From positions 1-25,401 of the forward strand of contig JAJDTQ010000113.1 in assembly GCA_022827045.1 (NCBI GenBank): a stretch of DNA of 25,401 nt, read 5' to 3'. The position numbers and the translations under genes are program-made. This stretch comes from Candidatus Binatia bacterium. GTDB lineage: Bacteria > Desulfobacterota_B > Binatia > UBA9968 > JAJDTQ01. Positions 7,421-15,242 of the stretch are shown here, in pieces (within the stretch, counting starts at the first letter, position 1; the number at the start of each line of letters is the position of its first letter). The notes beneath the pieces were generated by a model. The model ran no database searches. It had not been told where the DNA came from and worked only from the letters and a program-made list of their open reading frames with translations.

Positions 7421-8485
7421 TCAGGCCGGCGCCGCCTCGTAGGCGGGAGCCATCCGGCTCTCCAGGCCGTGCTCGGCCAGCGCCCGCTCGAACATTTCCC
7501 GGACGCCGGGGTCTTCGTCCTGGTACTCGATCTGGTCGCCGCCTTCCTTGACGCTCTTGTCGATGCCGTAGCGTTTGCGGAAGCGGTGTTTCTTGCTGCC
7601 CCAGCGAAGGGCGAGGTAGCGGGCGGGCGTGGTGCCGGCGTTGAAGTGCTGGTGGAACCACATCTCCGGGGGGACGATGACGCTTCCCTCGTGCCAGTCG
7701 AACCGCTGGATCGGCGACCCCTCGGGCCACATGAGCGAGTAGCCGGCGCCGCCGATGATCACCACGTGGGCGCCGGGGCCATGGCGGTGCGCCTTCTTGT
7801 AGGTCCCCACCGGGAACTCGGAGATGTGCGAGCACATGGTGTTGTCGGACAGCTCGAACATGATGTTGCGGCCGCCGGCGCCGCGCTCCTTCCATTCCTT
7901 CAGCACGAAGCCGCGCACGTCGGGCACGAAGTTGGTCTCCCAGACGCGGCCGCTGTAGGACTTGCCCTGGCCCGAGAAGTAGTGGTCCTGGGAATCGAAA
8001 CGGTCGGTGAAGGCGAAGCCGTTGTTGAAGACGAACTCGTGGTTGTGGAACAGGTTTATGACCAGCGGCGCGCTGGTCACCGAGAAAAGGCGCGCCGGAG
8101 TATCGCCGCTGCCGTTGAAGTGCTGCCGCCAGGTATTGAGGGGAGGCGAGAAGAGGCTCCCCGCCTGCCACTCGAAGGTCTGCTTCCTTCCGCCCTCCTG
8201 CCATATGGTCGTGGCCCCCCTGCCGCTGGCCACGTAGATCATCTCCTCGAACAGGTAGCGCTCCGGGTGGAGGCTCTTGCCCGGCGGGATCTCGCAGATG
8301 TACGCGTCGTTCATGTCCCCGGTGCCGATGAGGTTGAGGTAGATCCCGGAGCCGCCGCGGCGCTCCCAGGGCTCCAGCGGCACCGCCCGGACGTCCTCGA
8401 TGTAGTAGTCGCGGATGACCGGCAGGCCTTCCATCTTCAACCACCGCTGGTAGGCGCTTTCCTGCTCGATGCTCTGCTCTTCCAT
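7421..8485 (-). CDS. Bicupin protein (paralogue A)
   Basis: A 354-residue protein with two cupin barrels. The N-terminal barrel (about 60-165) contains LHPERYLFEEMIYVASGRG and later NTWRQHFNGSG. The C-terminal barrel (about 210-310) has the richer motif KKAHRHGPGAHVV, with three histidines, and then MWFHQHFNAGTTPARYLAL. The HRHGPGAH motif is a good metal site. ATG 8485 has GGAGG 5 nt upstream. A frame continuing to 8541 would overlap the preceding deacetylase gene, and the much longer open frame above that is an antisense-type artefact of high GC. It is clearly related to the product of 9463-10518: both share FPVGTYKKAHRHGPGAH, GYSLMW and HQH(F/Y)N. The architecture resembles gentisate dioxygenase-type bicupins, but identity is too low to name an activity. 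Confidence 0.87.
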   Translation of the reverse strand: MEEQSIEQESAYQRWLKMEGLPVIRDYYIEDVRAVPLEPWERRGGSGIYLNLIGTGDMNDAYICEIPPGKSLHPERYLFEEMIYVASGRGATTIWQEGGRKQTFEWQAGSLFSPPLNTWRQHFNGSGDTPARLFSVTSAPLVINLFHNHEFVFNNGFAFTDRFDSQDHYFSGQGKSYSGRVWETNFVPDVRGFVLKEWKERGAGGRNIMFELSDNTMCSHISEFPVGTYKKAHRHGPGAHVVIIGGAGYSLMWPEGSPIQRFDWHEGSVIVPPEMWFHQHFNAGTTPARYLALRWGSKKHRFRKRYGIDKSVKEGGDQIEYQDEDPGVREMFERALAEHGLESRMAPAYEAAPA

Positions 8486-8514
8486 GGCTGCCTCCGCCCT
8501 GTCCGTGTTCGCCG

Positions 8515-9426
8515 CTACCCGCTGTAGTTCTTCAGGATCCATTGCGCGATCTCGTCGCGCCGGGCGAACCACACGTCCGGAAACGACTTGGCGTAGCGGA
8601 TGGCCTCGTCGTAGAGCTTGCCGGTGGCCGGGAACGCCATCTGGCAGTGCATGGCCAGGGTCAGCATCTTGGGATCGGTGGCCGACTCCTCGTAGAGGAT
8701 GTCGAACTCGTCCCGGAACGCCTGCAGGAGGTCGCTGGCGCTCTTGCCGCGGCGGTACATGCCGGTGTCGTTCAGTCCGCTGATGGCGTTCTTGTAGGGG
8801 ATCACCACCATGGTCTTGCCAGCCGCTTCCACGAGGTAGGGGACGTCGTCGTTGACCGCGTCGCCGTGCCAAGTGAAACCCTCTTCCGCCAGGAGCTCGA
8901 GGGTGTTCTCGGTGTGGCGCATGCCGGACGACAGCCAGCCGGACGGGCGGACCCCCACGAGATCCTCGAAGGTCTTCACGCAGGCGCGTATCTCCTCCCG
9001 TTCCTCGTCCCTGGAGAGCAGCACCAGTTGCACGTCCTCGGCGTAGCTGTGGGCCACAACCTCGTGGCCGTCCTCGTGGACCTTCTTCACCGCCTCCGGA
9101 TAACGCAGGGCGCAGAGCGCGTTGGTGTTGAAGGACGCCTTGACGCCGTACTTCTCGAGGATGCGCAGAATGCGCCACACGCCCGTGCGGCCGCCGTAGT
9201 CGTTCTCGCTGGCGGTGCGGAAGTCGTACGGGCAGCGCACGTCCTCGGTCAGCGGGTTCGAGCCGCCCACGTGGCGCGAACGCCGCAGCTTGGGATCGGG
9301 GGTCTCGGTCCACGCTTCGAGGTTGCCGGCCAGCGCCACCGCGATGCGGGCATCGCCGGGCCAGCGGATGTCGAGCTTCGCGGCCCTGGAGAACACGTCG
9401 TAAAAGGAATCGTGTTGCGGAATCAT
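8515..9426 (-). CDS. NodB-homology polysaccharide deacetylase family protein (PuuE/allantoinase-like)
   Basis: A 303-residue cytoplasmic member of the carbohydrate esterase 4 fold, without a signal peptide. DYGGRTGVWRILRILEKYG (about 76-94) resembles the (Y)GxRxGxWR motif of the PuuE / cofactor-independent allantoinase branch rather than classical chitin deacetylases. GHEVVAHSY (120-128) supplies the metal-type histidines H121 and H126. The usual N-terminal DD motif is not obvious; LAGNLEAW occupies that region. The branch acts mainly on amides and ureides (C-N hydrolysis), so an amidohydrolase role is more likely than cell-wall deacetylation. GAAGGGGG precedes ATG 9426. It sits between the two related bicupin genes (36 nt and 29 nt gaps) in one operon. 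Confidence 0.85.
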   Translation of the reverse strand: MIPQHDSFYDVFSRAAKLDIRWPGDARIAVALAGNLEAWTETPDPKLRRSRHVGGSNPLTEDVRCPYDFRTASENDYGGRTGVWRILRILEKYGVKASFNTNALCALRYPEAVKKVHEDGHEVVAHSYAEDVQLVLLSRDEEREEIRACVKTFEDLVGVRPSGWLSSGMRHTENTLELLAEEGFTWHGDAVNDDVPYLVEAAGKTMVVIPYKNAISGLNDTGMYRRGKSASDLLQAFRDEFDILYEESATDPKMLTLAMHCQMAFPATGKLYDEAIRYAKSFPDVWFARRDEIAQWILKNYSG

Positions 9427-9462
9427 GGGTTCAGCCCCCTTCGTTGTCGGCGAGATACTTCC

Positions 9463-10518
9463 TCACATCTGAGCCGCGACGCCGTTGCGCGCGCACTCGT
9501 CCTGGTACATCTGACGCAGGACCTTGTCCTCGTCCTCGAACTCGATCTGCTCGACCCCGCGCTCCTCTCCCTGGACCGCGGTGGACGCGTGAAGCGCCAC
9601 GAACCGGCAAGGCTCCGGGCCGGTGTTGTAGTGCTGGTGCCAGCTTCCCGCCGGCGGCGAGATGACGGTCCCCTCCTGCCAGTCGAAGCGCTCGGGCTTC
9701 TCGCCCTCCTGCCACATGAGGGAGTAGCCGGTGGAGTCGAGCATATAGATGTGGGCACCCGGGCCGTGGCGGTGCGCCTTCTTGTAGGTCCCCACCGGGA
9801 ACTGGGAGACATGGGCCAGCATGGTACTGCCGGCCATGTGGATGTACATGTTACGGTTGCCCTTGCCGCGCTTCTCCCGCGGCACCAGCTTGATGTCGCG
9901 GATGTTGCTGATGAAGTTGTTCTCCAGGATGCCGCCGTAATAGTCGGTGTTGTACTTACCCTCGCGGCTGAAGAAGTCTTCCTGGGCCGGATCGAAGCGG
10001 TCCTTGAAGAGGTGGTCCGTGTTGAAGATGAAGTCGGCGTCCCGGTAGAGCTCGAACACCACCGGCGCGCTGGTGAGGGCGAAATAGCGGCAGCGTTCCG
10101 TACCGCTGGCGTTGAAGTGCTGGTGCCAGGCGTTGAGCGGAATCGCAAACAGGCTGCCGGCTTCCCACTCGAAGGTCCGCTTCCGGGCCTCGTCGTACCA
10201 CACGGTGGTGGCGCCCCGGCCCTCGGCGATGAGCACGATCTCCTCGAACAGGTGCCGCTGGGGCTCGAGGCTCGAGCCGGCGGCGATCTCGCAGACGTAG
10301 CCGTCGGCCACGCGCTGGTCCGAGAACGACAGGTAGGCGCCCCTGCCGCCCCTGCGCGGCCAGTCCGCCAGCTCGAGGGTGCGCACGTCCTGGACGTGGG
10401 AGCCGCTCACCACCGGCAGTCCCTCCGATTCGATCCAGCGGTCGTAGGCGCCGAACCGGTCGCTCATGAACTGGACGTAGGGGTGTACCTTGAACTCCAT
10501 GACTGCCTTGGTCGCCAT
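9463..10518 (-). CDS. Bicupin protein (paralogue B)
   Basis: A 351-residue two-barrel cupin and the first gene of the minus-strand operon. N-terminal barrel: LEPQRHLFEEIVLIAEGRG and then NAWHQHFNASG. C-terminal barrel: KKAHRHGPGAHIYML and then SWHQHYNTGPEPCRFVALH. The start MATKAVMEFKVHPYVQFM is supported by AAGGAG about 7 nt upstream of ATG 10518. It shares whole-length architecture and many motifs with the product of 7421-8485, so the pair arose by duplication and the deacetylase gene now lies between them. It differs near the N-terminus and in the last 40 residues. The two may form a heteromer or act on successive intermediates; this is inference. Divergent from the oligopeptidase gene across 97 nt. 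Confidence 0.87.
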   Translation of the reverse strand: MATKAVMEFKVHPYVQFMSDRFGAYDRWIESEGLPVVSGSHVQDVRTLELADWPRRGGRGAYLSFSDQRVADGYVCEIAAGSSLEPQRHLFEEIVLIAEGRGATTVWYDEARKRTFEWEAGSLFAIPLNAWHQHFNASGTERCRYFALTSAPVVFELYRDADFIFNTDHLFKDRFDPAQEDFFSREGKYNTDYYGGILENNFISNIRDIKLVPREKRGKGNRNMYIHMAGSTMLAHVSQFPVGTYKKAHRHGPGAHIYMLDSTGYSLMWQEGEKPERFDWQEGTVISPPAGSWHQHYNTGPEPCRFVALHASTAVQGEERGVEQIEFEDEDKVLRQMYQDECARNGVAAQM

Positions 10519-10615
10519 GCCGAGCTCCTTTCCGGAAGGAATGGAAACAGGCTATCGACTTTGGCGCGAGAATGCGAGTCGTGGCCAAGGCGTGGAATTT
10601 TGCTAAGGTGAGCGC

Positions 10616-12670
10616 ATGGCAAACAGCGAAAATCCTCCGGCAGCCAAGATCGTTCCACATGAATTCAAGCACCACGGCCACGTGCGCACCGACAACTATT
10701 ACTGGCTGCGGGAACGGGACAATCCCGACACCGTGGCCTACCTGGAAGCCGAGAACCAGCACACCAAGGACGCCATGGCCCACGTCGAGGCGCTGGAAGG
10801 GGCGCTGTTCGAGGAGATCAAGGGACGCATCAAGCAGACAGACATGTCGGTCCCCTACCGGCGGGACGACTACTTCTACTACACCCGCTACGAGGAAGGC
10901 GGCGAGTATCCTCTCTACGGCCGCAAGCGCGATTCCCTGGACAACCCGGAAGAGCTCATGCTCGACGTCAACGCCCTGGCCGAGGGCCACGAGTTCTTCG
11001 CGGTTGGAAGGATCGCGGTGAGCTCCAGCCAGGACCTGCTCGCGTACACGGAGGACGCGCAGGGACGGCGCATCTACACCATCCGTTTCAAGAACCTCGC
11101 CACCGGCGAGACGTTGCCCGACACCATCCCGGAGGTGACGAGCAACATCACCTGGGCCAACGACAACCGGACCCTTTTCTACGCCAAGCAGGACCCCGAG
11201 ACCCTGCGCTCGCACCGCATCTACCGCCACGTCCTGGGTACGGACCCGGCGGCGGACGTGCTCGTCTACGAGGAGGCCGACGACACCTTCACGGCTCACG
11301 TGTTCAAGACCAAGTCCAAGCGATTCCTCATGATCGTCTCCTCCCAGACCCTGAGCGACGAGTACCGCTATCTCGACGCCGGCGATCCTACCGGCGCGTT
11401 CACCGTCTTCCTTCCACGGGAACGGGGACACGAACACGCCGTGGACCACTTCGAGGACCGCTTCTTCATCCACACCAACCACGAGGCCCAGAACTTCCGC
11501 CTTGTGTCGACGCCCCTGGACCTCACCGGCAAGGAGCACTGGGAGGAGGTCATACCGCACCGTCCCGACGTGCTGCTGGAGGGCTTCGAGGTGTTCCGCG
11601 ACCACCTGGTGCTGGAAGAGCGGCGGGACGGGCTGGTGCAGATCCGGGTGATGCCGTGGGACGGCTCGCAGGAACACTACCTGGAGTTCGGCGAGCCCGC
11701 CTATCTGGCCGGCACGAACGTCAACCTGGAGTTCGACACCACGGTGCTGCGGTACGGCTACACGTCCATGACCACGCCCAGCTCCATCTACGACTACGAC
11801 ATGGTGACCCGGGAGAAGACCCTGCTGAAGCAGGAGGAGGTGCTGGGCAGGTTCGATTCAGCCGACTACCGCACGGAACGGCTGCACGCCACGGCCGCCG
11901 ACGGCGTCAAAGTGCCCATATCGCTGGTGTACCGCGAAGGGACGGAAAGGAGCGGCCGGAACCCGCTGCTGCTGTACGGCTACGGCTCCTACGGCCACAG
12001 CCTCGACGCCGCCTTCGGCTCCGCGCGCCTGAGCCTGCTGGACCGCGGCTTCGTGTTCGCCATCGCCCACATCCGGGGCGGCGAGGAGATGGGGCGCGCC
12101 TGGTACGAGGACGGCAAGCTACTCAGGAAGCGGAACACCTTCACCGACTTCATCGCGTGCGCGGAACACCTGATCGACGAGCGCTACACCTCTCCGGAGC
12201 GGCTGTTCGCCATGGGCGGCAGTGCCGGCGGCCTGCTGATGGGCGCGGTGGTCAACCTGAGGCCTGAACTGTTCAGCGGAGTGGTGGCGCAGGTGCCGTT
12301 CGTCGACATCGTCACCACCATGCTCGACCCGGACATCCCGCTGACCACCGGCGAGTACGACGAGTGGGGCAACCCCAACGACAAGGAATTCTATGACTAC
12401 ATGCTGTCGTACTCGCCCTACGACAACATCCAGGCGAAGGACTACCCGCACATGCTGGTGACCACCGGCCTGCACGACTCCCAGGTACAGTACTGGGAGC
12501 CCGCCAAGTGGGTGGCGAAGCTAAGGGCGACCAAGACCGACCGGAACCGGCTGCTGTTGAAAACCAATATGGAGGCGGGACACGGGGGCGCATCCGGGCG
12601 CTTCAAGCGCTACCGCGAGATCGCCCTCGAGTACGCGTTTCTGCTGGACCTGGCGGGGATACGGGAGTAA
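10616..12670 (+). CDS. ptrB: Oligopeptidase B (S9A prolyl oligopeptidase family)
   Basis: A cytoplasmic serine peptidase that cuts short peptides, typically after basic residues. It is 684 residues with the family layout: an N-terminal beta-propeller (about 75-400) and a C-terminal alpha/beta hydrolase domain. The catalytic triad is S536 in MGGSAGGLLMG, D621 in LHDSQVQYWEP and H656 in EAGHGGASGR. The propeller entry DNYYWLRERDNP and the preceding PHEFKHHGHVRTD match oligopeptidase B and not prolyl endopeptidase. Acidic residues in the S1 region cannot be confirmed by eye. AAGGTG at 10605-10610 serves as ribosome site, 5 nt before the ATG. It is single-gene, divergent from the bicupin operon and convergent with the third bicupin. 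Confidence 0.94.
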   Translation: MANSENPPAAKIVPHEFKHHGHVRTDNYYWLRERDNPDTVAYLEAENQHTKDAMAHVEALEGALFEEIKGRIKQTDMSVPYRRDDYFYYTRYEEGGEYPLYGRKRDSLDNPEELMLDVNALAEGHEFFAVGRIAVSSSQDLLAYTEDAQGRRIYTIRFKNLATGETLPDTIPEVTSNITWANDNRTLFYAKQDPETLRSHRIYRHVLGTDPAADVLVYEEADDTFTAHVFKTKSKRFLMIVSSQTLSDEYRYLDAGDPTGAFTVFLPRERGHEHAVDHFEDRFFIHTNHEAQNFRLVSTPLDLTGKEHWEEVIPHRPDVLLEGFEVFRDHLVLEERRDGLVQIRVMPWDGSQEHYLEFGEPAYLAGTNVNLEFDTTVLRYGYTSMTTPSSIYDYDMVTREKTLLKQEEVLGRFDSADYRTERLHATAADGVKVPISLVYREGTERSGRNPLLLYGYGSYGHSLDAAFGSARLSLLDRGFVFAIAHIRGGEEMGRAWYEDGKLLRKRNTFTDFIACAEHLIDERYTSPERLFAMGGSAGGLLMGAVVNLRPELFSGVVAQVPFVDIVTTMLDPDIPLTTGEYDEWGNPNDKEFYDYMLSYSPYDNIQAKDYPHMLVTTGLHDSQVQYWEPAKWVAKLRATKTDRNRLLLKTNMEAGHGGASGRFKRYREIALEYAFLLDLAGIRE

Positions 12671-12745
12671 GCGCGGCCGCACGCGTCCCCGCGGGTGGCT
12701 CCCTCACCCCCCCCCCTCACCCAGACGGAGAGGGGGCCATATTAG

Positions 12746-12788
12746 CCCTCTCCCGCTGGGAGAGGGTGGCCGAAGGCCGGGTGAGGGC
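12746..12788. repeat. GGGAGAGGG/GGCCGAAGGCC intergenic repeat, copy 1
   Basis: A CCCTCTCCC...GGGAGAGGG hairpin is followed by tggccgaaggccgggtgaggg. The same sequence recurs at 16259-16302 with a three-base difference in the loop area. Here it fills the gap between two convergent genes (12671-12793), next to a C-rich run at about 12708-12718, and may serve as a terminator for one or both. Confidence 0.8.
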
Positions 12789-12793
12789 GACCC

Positions 12794-13741
12794 CTACTTG
12801 TCCTCGTCGTCCTCGTCCATCGACATGGCCTTCAGGTGCTTGTCGATGGTCGTGTAGCCCTTCCACTGGTCCACCAGCCAGTAGCGGATGCCGAACTCGA
12901 ACCGGAGCTCCCGGGTCTCGCCGTCGCTCGGGTTGAAGTGCTGGTGGTGCATCATGCCAGGGGGGACGTGGACGGCGTCTCCCTGCTCCCAGGTGTACTG
13001 CTTGCCGCCGATCTCCGAGTACCCCGCCCCTTTCAGCGCGTAGAGGTACGCCTCCGGATGGGCGTGGCTATGGCTCTTGGAGCGCGGCAGCTCCACGAAG
13101 ATGGAGCTGATGGCCGCGGCCGTGGCCTTGAAGCCGTTGCGGTTGCCGCTGCGGCCCATGAGGAAATAGGTGGCGCCGTGCTTGGACTCGGCCGAGAGCT
13201 CATGCTGGTCCTGGTGCATGGAGATGCGCCGGCCGTCCTCCGGCCAGTACTGGGACTCCTCCGGCCCGACGGCGCCCAGCGCGCCGGCGTCGTTGGCGCC
13301 ACAGTCGTCGAACTGGTCCATGCGGCCCATGTAGACCGACGCCTCCAGGTGCCAGGCCAGCCCGGATATATAACCCACGGGGACATCGCCGTCGTTGAAC
13401 AACTGGTGCTCGGAGCGGTAGGGTACGTGCAGGACGGTGCCTGGACCGAAGTCGTAACGCTTGCCGTCCAGGACCATGAAGCCGGTGCCGCTCTCGACGT
13501 AGATGGCTTCCTCGCCGTGGCTGTGGCGTCCGGTGTGCCAACCCACGGGAATCTCGGCGCGCATCATCATGCTGCCGCCGGTGGGAAAGCCCAGCTCGGG
13601 CGCGATCATCAGCGCCGCCTTGGCGTCCTGGCGCGTCTTGACCCAGTCGAACTCCTTGTGGCGCGCCACCCGGGGCGCGTTCTCCACGAATTCCTCGTTC
13701 CGTTGGGTCATGCTCAGCCATTCACTGTAAAAATCGCTCAT
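12794..13741 (-). CDS. Bicupin protein, distinct from the paralogous pair
   Basis: A 315-residue two-barrel cupin. N-terminal barrel: WHTGRHSHGEEAIYVESGTG (HxH...E, a standard metal motif) and HVPYRSEHQLFNDGD. C-terminal barrel: HSHAHPEAYLYALKGAG and HVPPGMMHHQHFNPSD. Both barrels have fuller motifs than the pair at 7421-10518, in the style of gentisate 1,2-dioxygenase and related ring-cleaving bicupins, though no substrate residues can be assigned. ATG 13741 is chosen because GGGAGGAAC precedes it by a few bases; an in-frame start at 13756 lies upstream of that site and is unlikely. The C-terminus is strongly acidic (MDEDDEDK). It is a single gene, divergent from the LytTR regulator gene. 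Confidence 0.86.
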   Translation of the reverse strand: MSDFYSEWLSMTQRNEEFVENAPRVARHKEFDWVKTRQDAKAALMIAPELGFPTGGSMMMRAEIPVGWHTGRHSHGEEAIYVESGTGFMVLDGKRYDFGPGTVLHVPYRSEHQLFNDGDVPVGYISGLAWHLEASVYMGRMDQFDDCGANDAGALGAVGPEESQYWPEDGRRISMHQDQHELSAESKHGATYFLMGRSGNRNGFKATAAAISSIFVELPRSKSHSHAHPEAYLYALKGAGYSEIGGKQYTWEQGDAVHVPPGMMHHQHFNPSDGETRELRFEFGIRYWLVDQWKGYTTIDKHLKAMSMDEDDEDK

Positions 13742-13839
13742 TGTAGTTCCTCCCAAGCCTGCCGGCGCTGCGTCGCGCGTCCGTTTGCTTGAGCTTTCTT
13801 AGACGAAATCCAACGCGGCCACAAGAACGGAACGGCTGG

Positions 13840-13872
13840 TTGACATGCAGTGCGGCAACGACTACTTAAAAT
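13840..13872 (+). promoter_or_regulatory. Possible promoter of the LytTR gene
   Basis: TTGACA (13840-13845) is followed 17 nt later by TACTTA (13863-13868); an overlapping TAAAAT (13867-13872) is a better -10 sequence but would need a 21-nt spacer. The site lies within the 242-nt divergent gap 13742-13983, about 110 nt before the regulator's ATG. I see no other structure in that gap. Confidence 0.35.
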
Positions 13873-13983
13873 GGACCGTTCGTCTCAGTAACAGGGGCCA
13901 ATCGATCACGGTGAGTTGGCCGCCCCACTCCGTTTCGCCCGGCTGGCTTGGTTAACGCCATGCGGGAATGGTAAGGGAAGCAG

Positions 13984-14928
13984 ATGGAAGAAAGGACATA
14001 CCAGTCTCCGGTCCGGAGCGACGAAATCACCGGCACGGGAGGACGGCAGTGGGACTTCGCGTACCGTGAGGCGCTGAGTCCCTATATTTTCTGGAGAGTC
14101 CTGGTCGTAATCGGCATCTACCTGGGCGCCTACGCCGCCATCTGTCCCCTGGGCACCGACCACCTCACGTCGACACAGCGCTTCCTTTACCAGGCTCTCG
14201 GCGCGGCCTTATGCGCTCCCCTTTGCTACGCCGAGTACGTGGTTACCCTCTACCTCACGCGCCATTGGGCTCCGTGGCATATCGCGCTGGCGGTCGCCGC
14301 GGGCACCTTGGCGGTGACGCCCACAGCGGTCGCCATCGCCTACGGCGTCGACACCCTTTCCGGCAGGGTCCTTCACCCTGACGATTTGCCCACGGTATAC
14401 CTGTTCATGACGCTGTCGTTGGTGTTGGGCAGCGCCGTCATACACTACCTGGTGAGCCAAAGGGTCAGAAACGATCCCTCCCGAGATCCGGCAACGGACA
14501 CGCTCACCAAATCCGGCACACTCCCGGCTCCCGGACCCCCCGCTGCCACCGGCCCTCCCGCCGCTGAAGCGCCCTCCAAGTTCCTGGACCGCCTGCCCGT
14601 CGAGGTGGGCCAGGACCTCGTCTATCTCAAGATGAGCGACCATTACGTGAAGGTGGTCACTACCCTGGGTCAATGCGACATACTGATGCGCTTCGCCGAT
14701 GCCGTCGCCGAACTCGGCGATCGGGGTCTCCGGGTACACCGTTCCTACTGGGTCGCCTACCCTCACGTCGAAGGTTGGAGAAGACAAAACCAACGTACTC
14801 TGTTGCAACTCACCGGCGGCCACGTCGTGCCGGTGAGCCGCACTTACCTGGGCGATTTGCGCACCGCGTTGGTGCGTCGTCGGCCTGCTCTCGGCACTGA
14901 CGACCCTACGCCCGCCGAAGATCCCTAA
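13984..14928 (+). CDS. Membrane-anchored LytTR-domain transcriptional regulator
   Basis: A 314-residue protein with four predicted transmembrane helices (about 36-56, 67-90, 98-120 and 136-157), a Pro/Ala-rich linker (about 165-198) and a C-terminal LytTR DNA-binding domain (about 202-294). Typical LytTR features are DLVYLKMSDHYVKVVTT, the LRVHRSYWV strand (usually HRSyiVN) and VPVSRTYLGDLRTAL. This layout has no receiver domain, so the signal probably arrives through the membrane part, as in other membrane-tethered LytTR proteins. Such regulators often have a small membrane partner next door, but none is seen here. GGGAAGC precedes the ATG. Its targets are unknown; the adjacent bicupin gene and the LLM operon are the obvious candidates. 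Confidence 0.88.
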   Translation: MEERTYQSPVRSDEITGTGGRQWDFAYREALSPYIFWRVLVVIGIYLGAYAAICPLGTDHLTSTQRFLYQALGAALCAPLCYAEYVVTLYLTRHWAPWHIALAVAAGTLAVTPTAVAIAYGVDTLSGRVLHPDDLPTVYLFMTLSLVLGSAVIHYLVSQRVRNDPSRDPATDTLTKSGTLPAPGPPAATGPPAAEAPSKFLDRLPVEVGQDLVYLKMSDHYVKVVTTLGQCDILMRFADAVAELGDRGLRVHRSYWVAYPHVEGWRRQNQRTLLQLTGGHVVPVSRTYLGDLRTALVRRRPALGTDDPTPAEDP

Positions 14929-15002
14929 CCCCGCGTTTTCGAGGCTGCTTTCCGCCGCGATCCCGGCATCCCTCTCCCGGCAATGGACGGGCCGGGCCGC
15001 GC

Positions 15003-15032
15003 TTGACAGTCATCACGGGCGGAGTCTATATA
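15003..15032 (+). promoter_or_regulatory. Strong sigma-70-like promoter for the LLM/Mo-hydroxylase operon
   Basis: TTGACA (15003-15008) and TATATA (15027-15032) are separated by 18 nt. This is the best promoter match in the window. Transcription would start near 15040 and leave a leader of about 200 nt before ATG 15243. Confidence 0.55.
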
Positions 15033-15127
15033 TGAGGCTCGCTCGGAAGGTCATGCGGAACGTCAATGCCGTGGTGCGGTCCAACAATGCTCCCGCCGGG
15101 CCGACCATCCGTTCATGAAATCCCGCG

Positions 15128-15190
15128 GAAATGACGCCTAACGGCGTCATTTCGAGCACTTGGAGCCGGCGAGCCTCGCTTCCGCGAGGC
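15128..15190 (+). repeat. Two perfect hairpins in the 5' leader of the LLM operon
   Basis: GAAATGACGCC (15128-15138) pairs with GGCGTCATTTC (15143-15153) around a 4-nt TAAC loop. Then GCCTCGC (15173-15179) pairs with GCGAGGC (15184-15190) around TTCC. The string gcgtcatt recurs right after the second hairpin. The 314-nt gap 14929-15242 holds no gene. The structures may be a leader regulatory element or a REP-like repeat inserted there; I recognise no riboswitch class. Confidence 0.6.
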
Positions 15191-15242
15191 GCGTCATTCT
15201 GTTCGGGTCAATGATCACAAGAAACCGCAAGGAGGTTTGAGA

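Noticed and set aside
8515..9426. Chitin or peptidoglycan deacetylase
   Set aside because: There is no signal peptide and the motifs follow the PuuE/allantoinase-like branch of the NodB fold.
8542..10611. A 689-codon open frame on the plus strand
   Set aside because: It lies antisense to the deacetylase and bicupin genes, which have clear motifs and ribosome sites on the minus strand.
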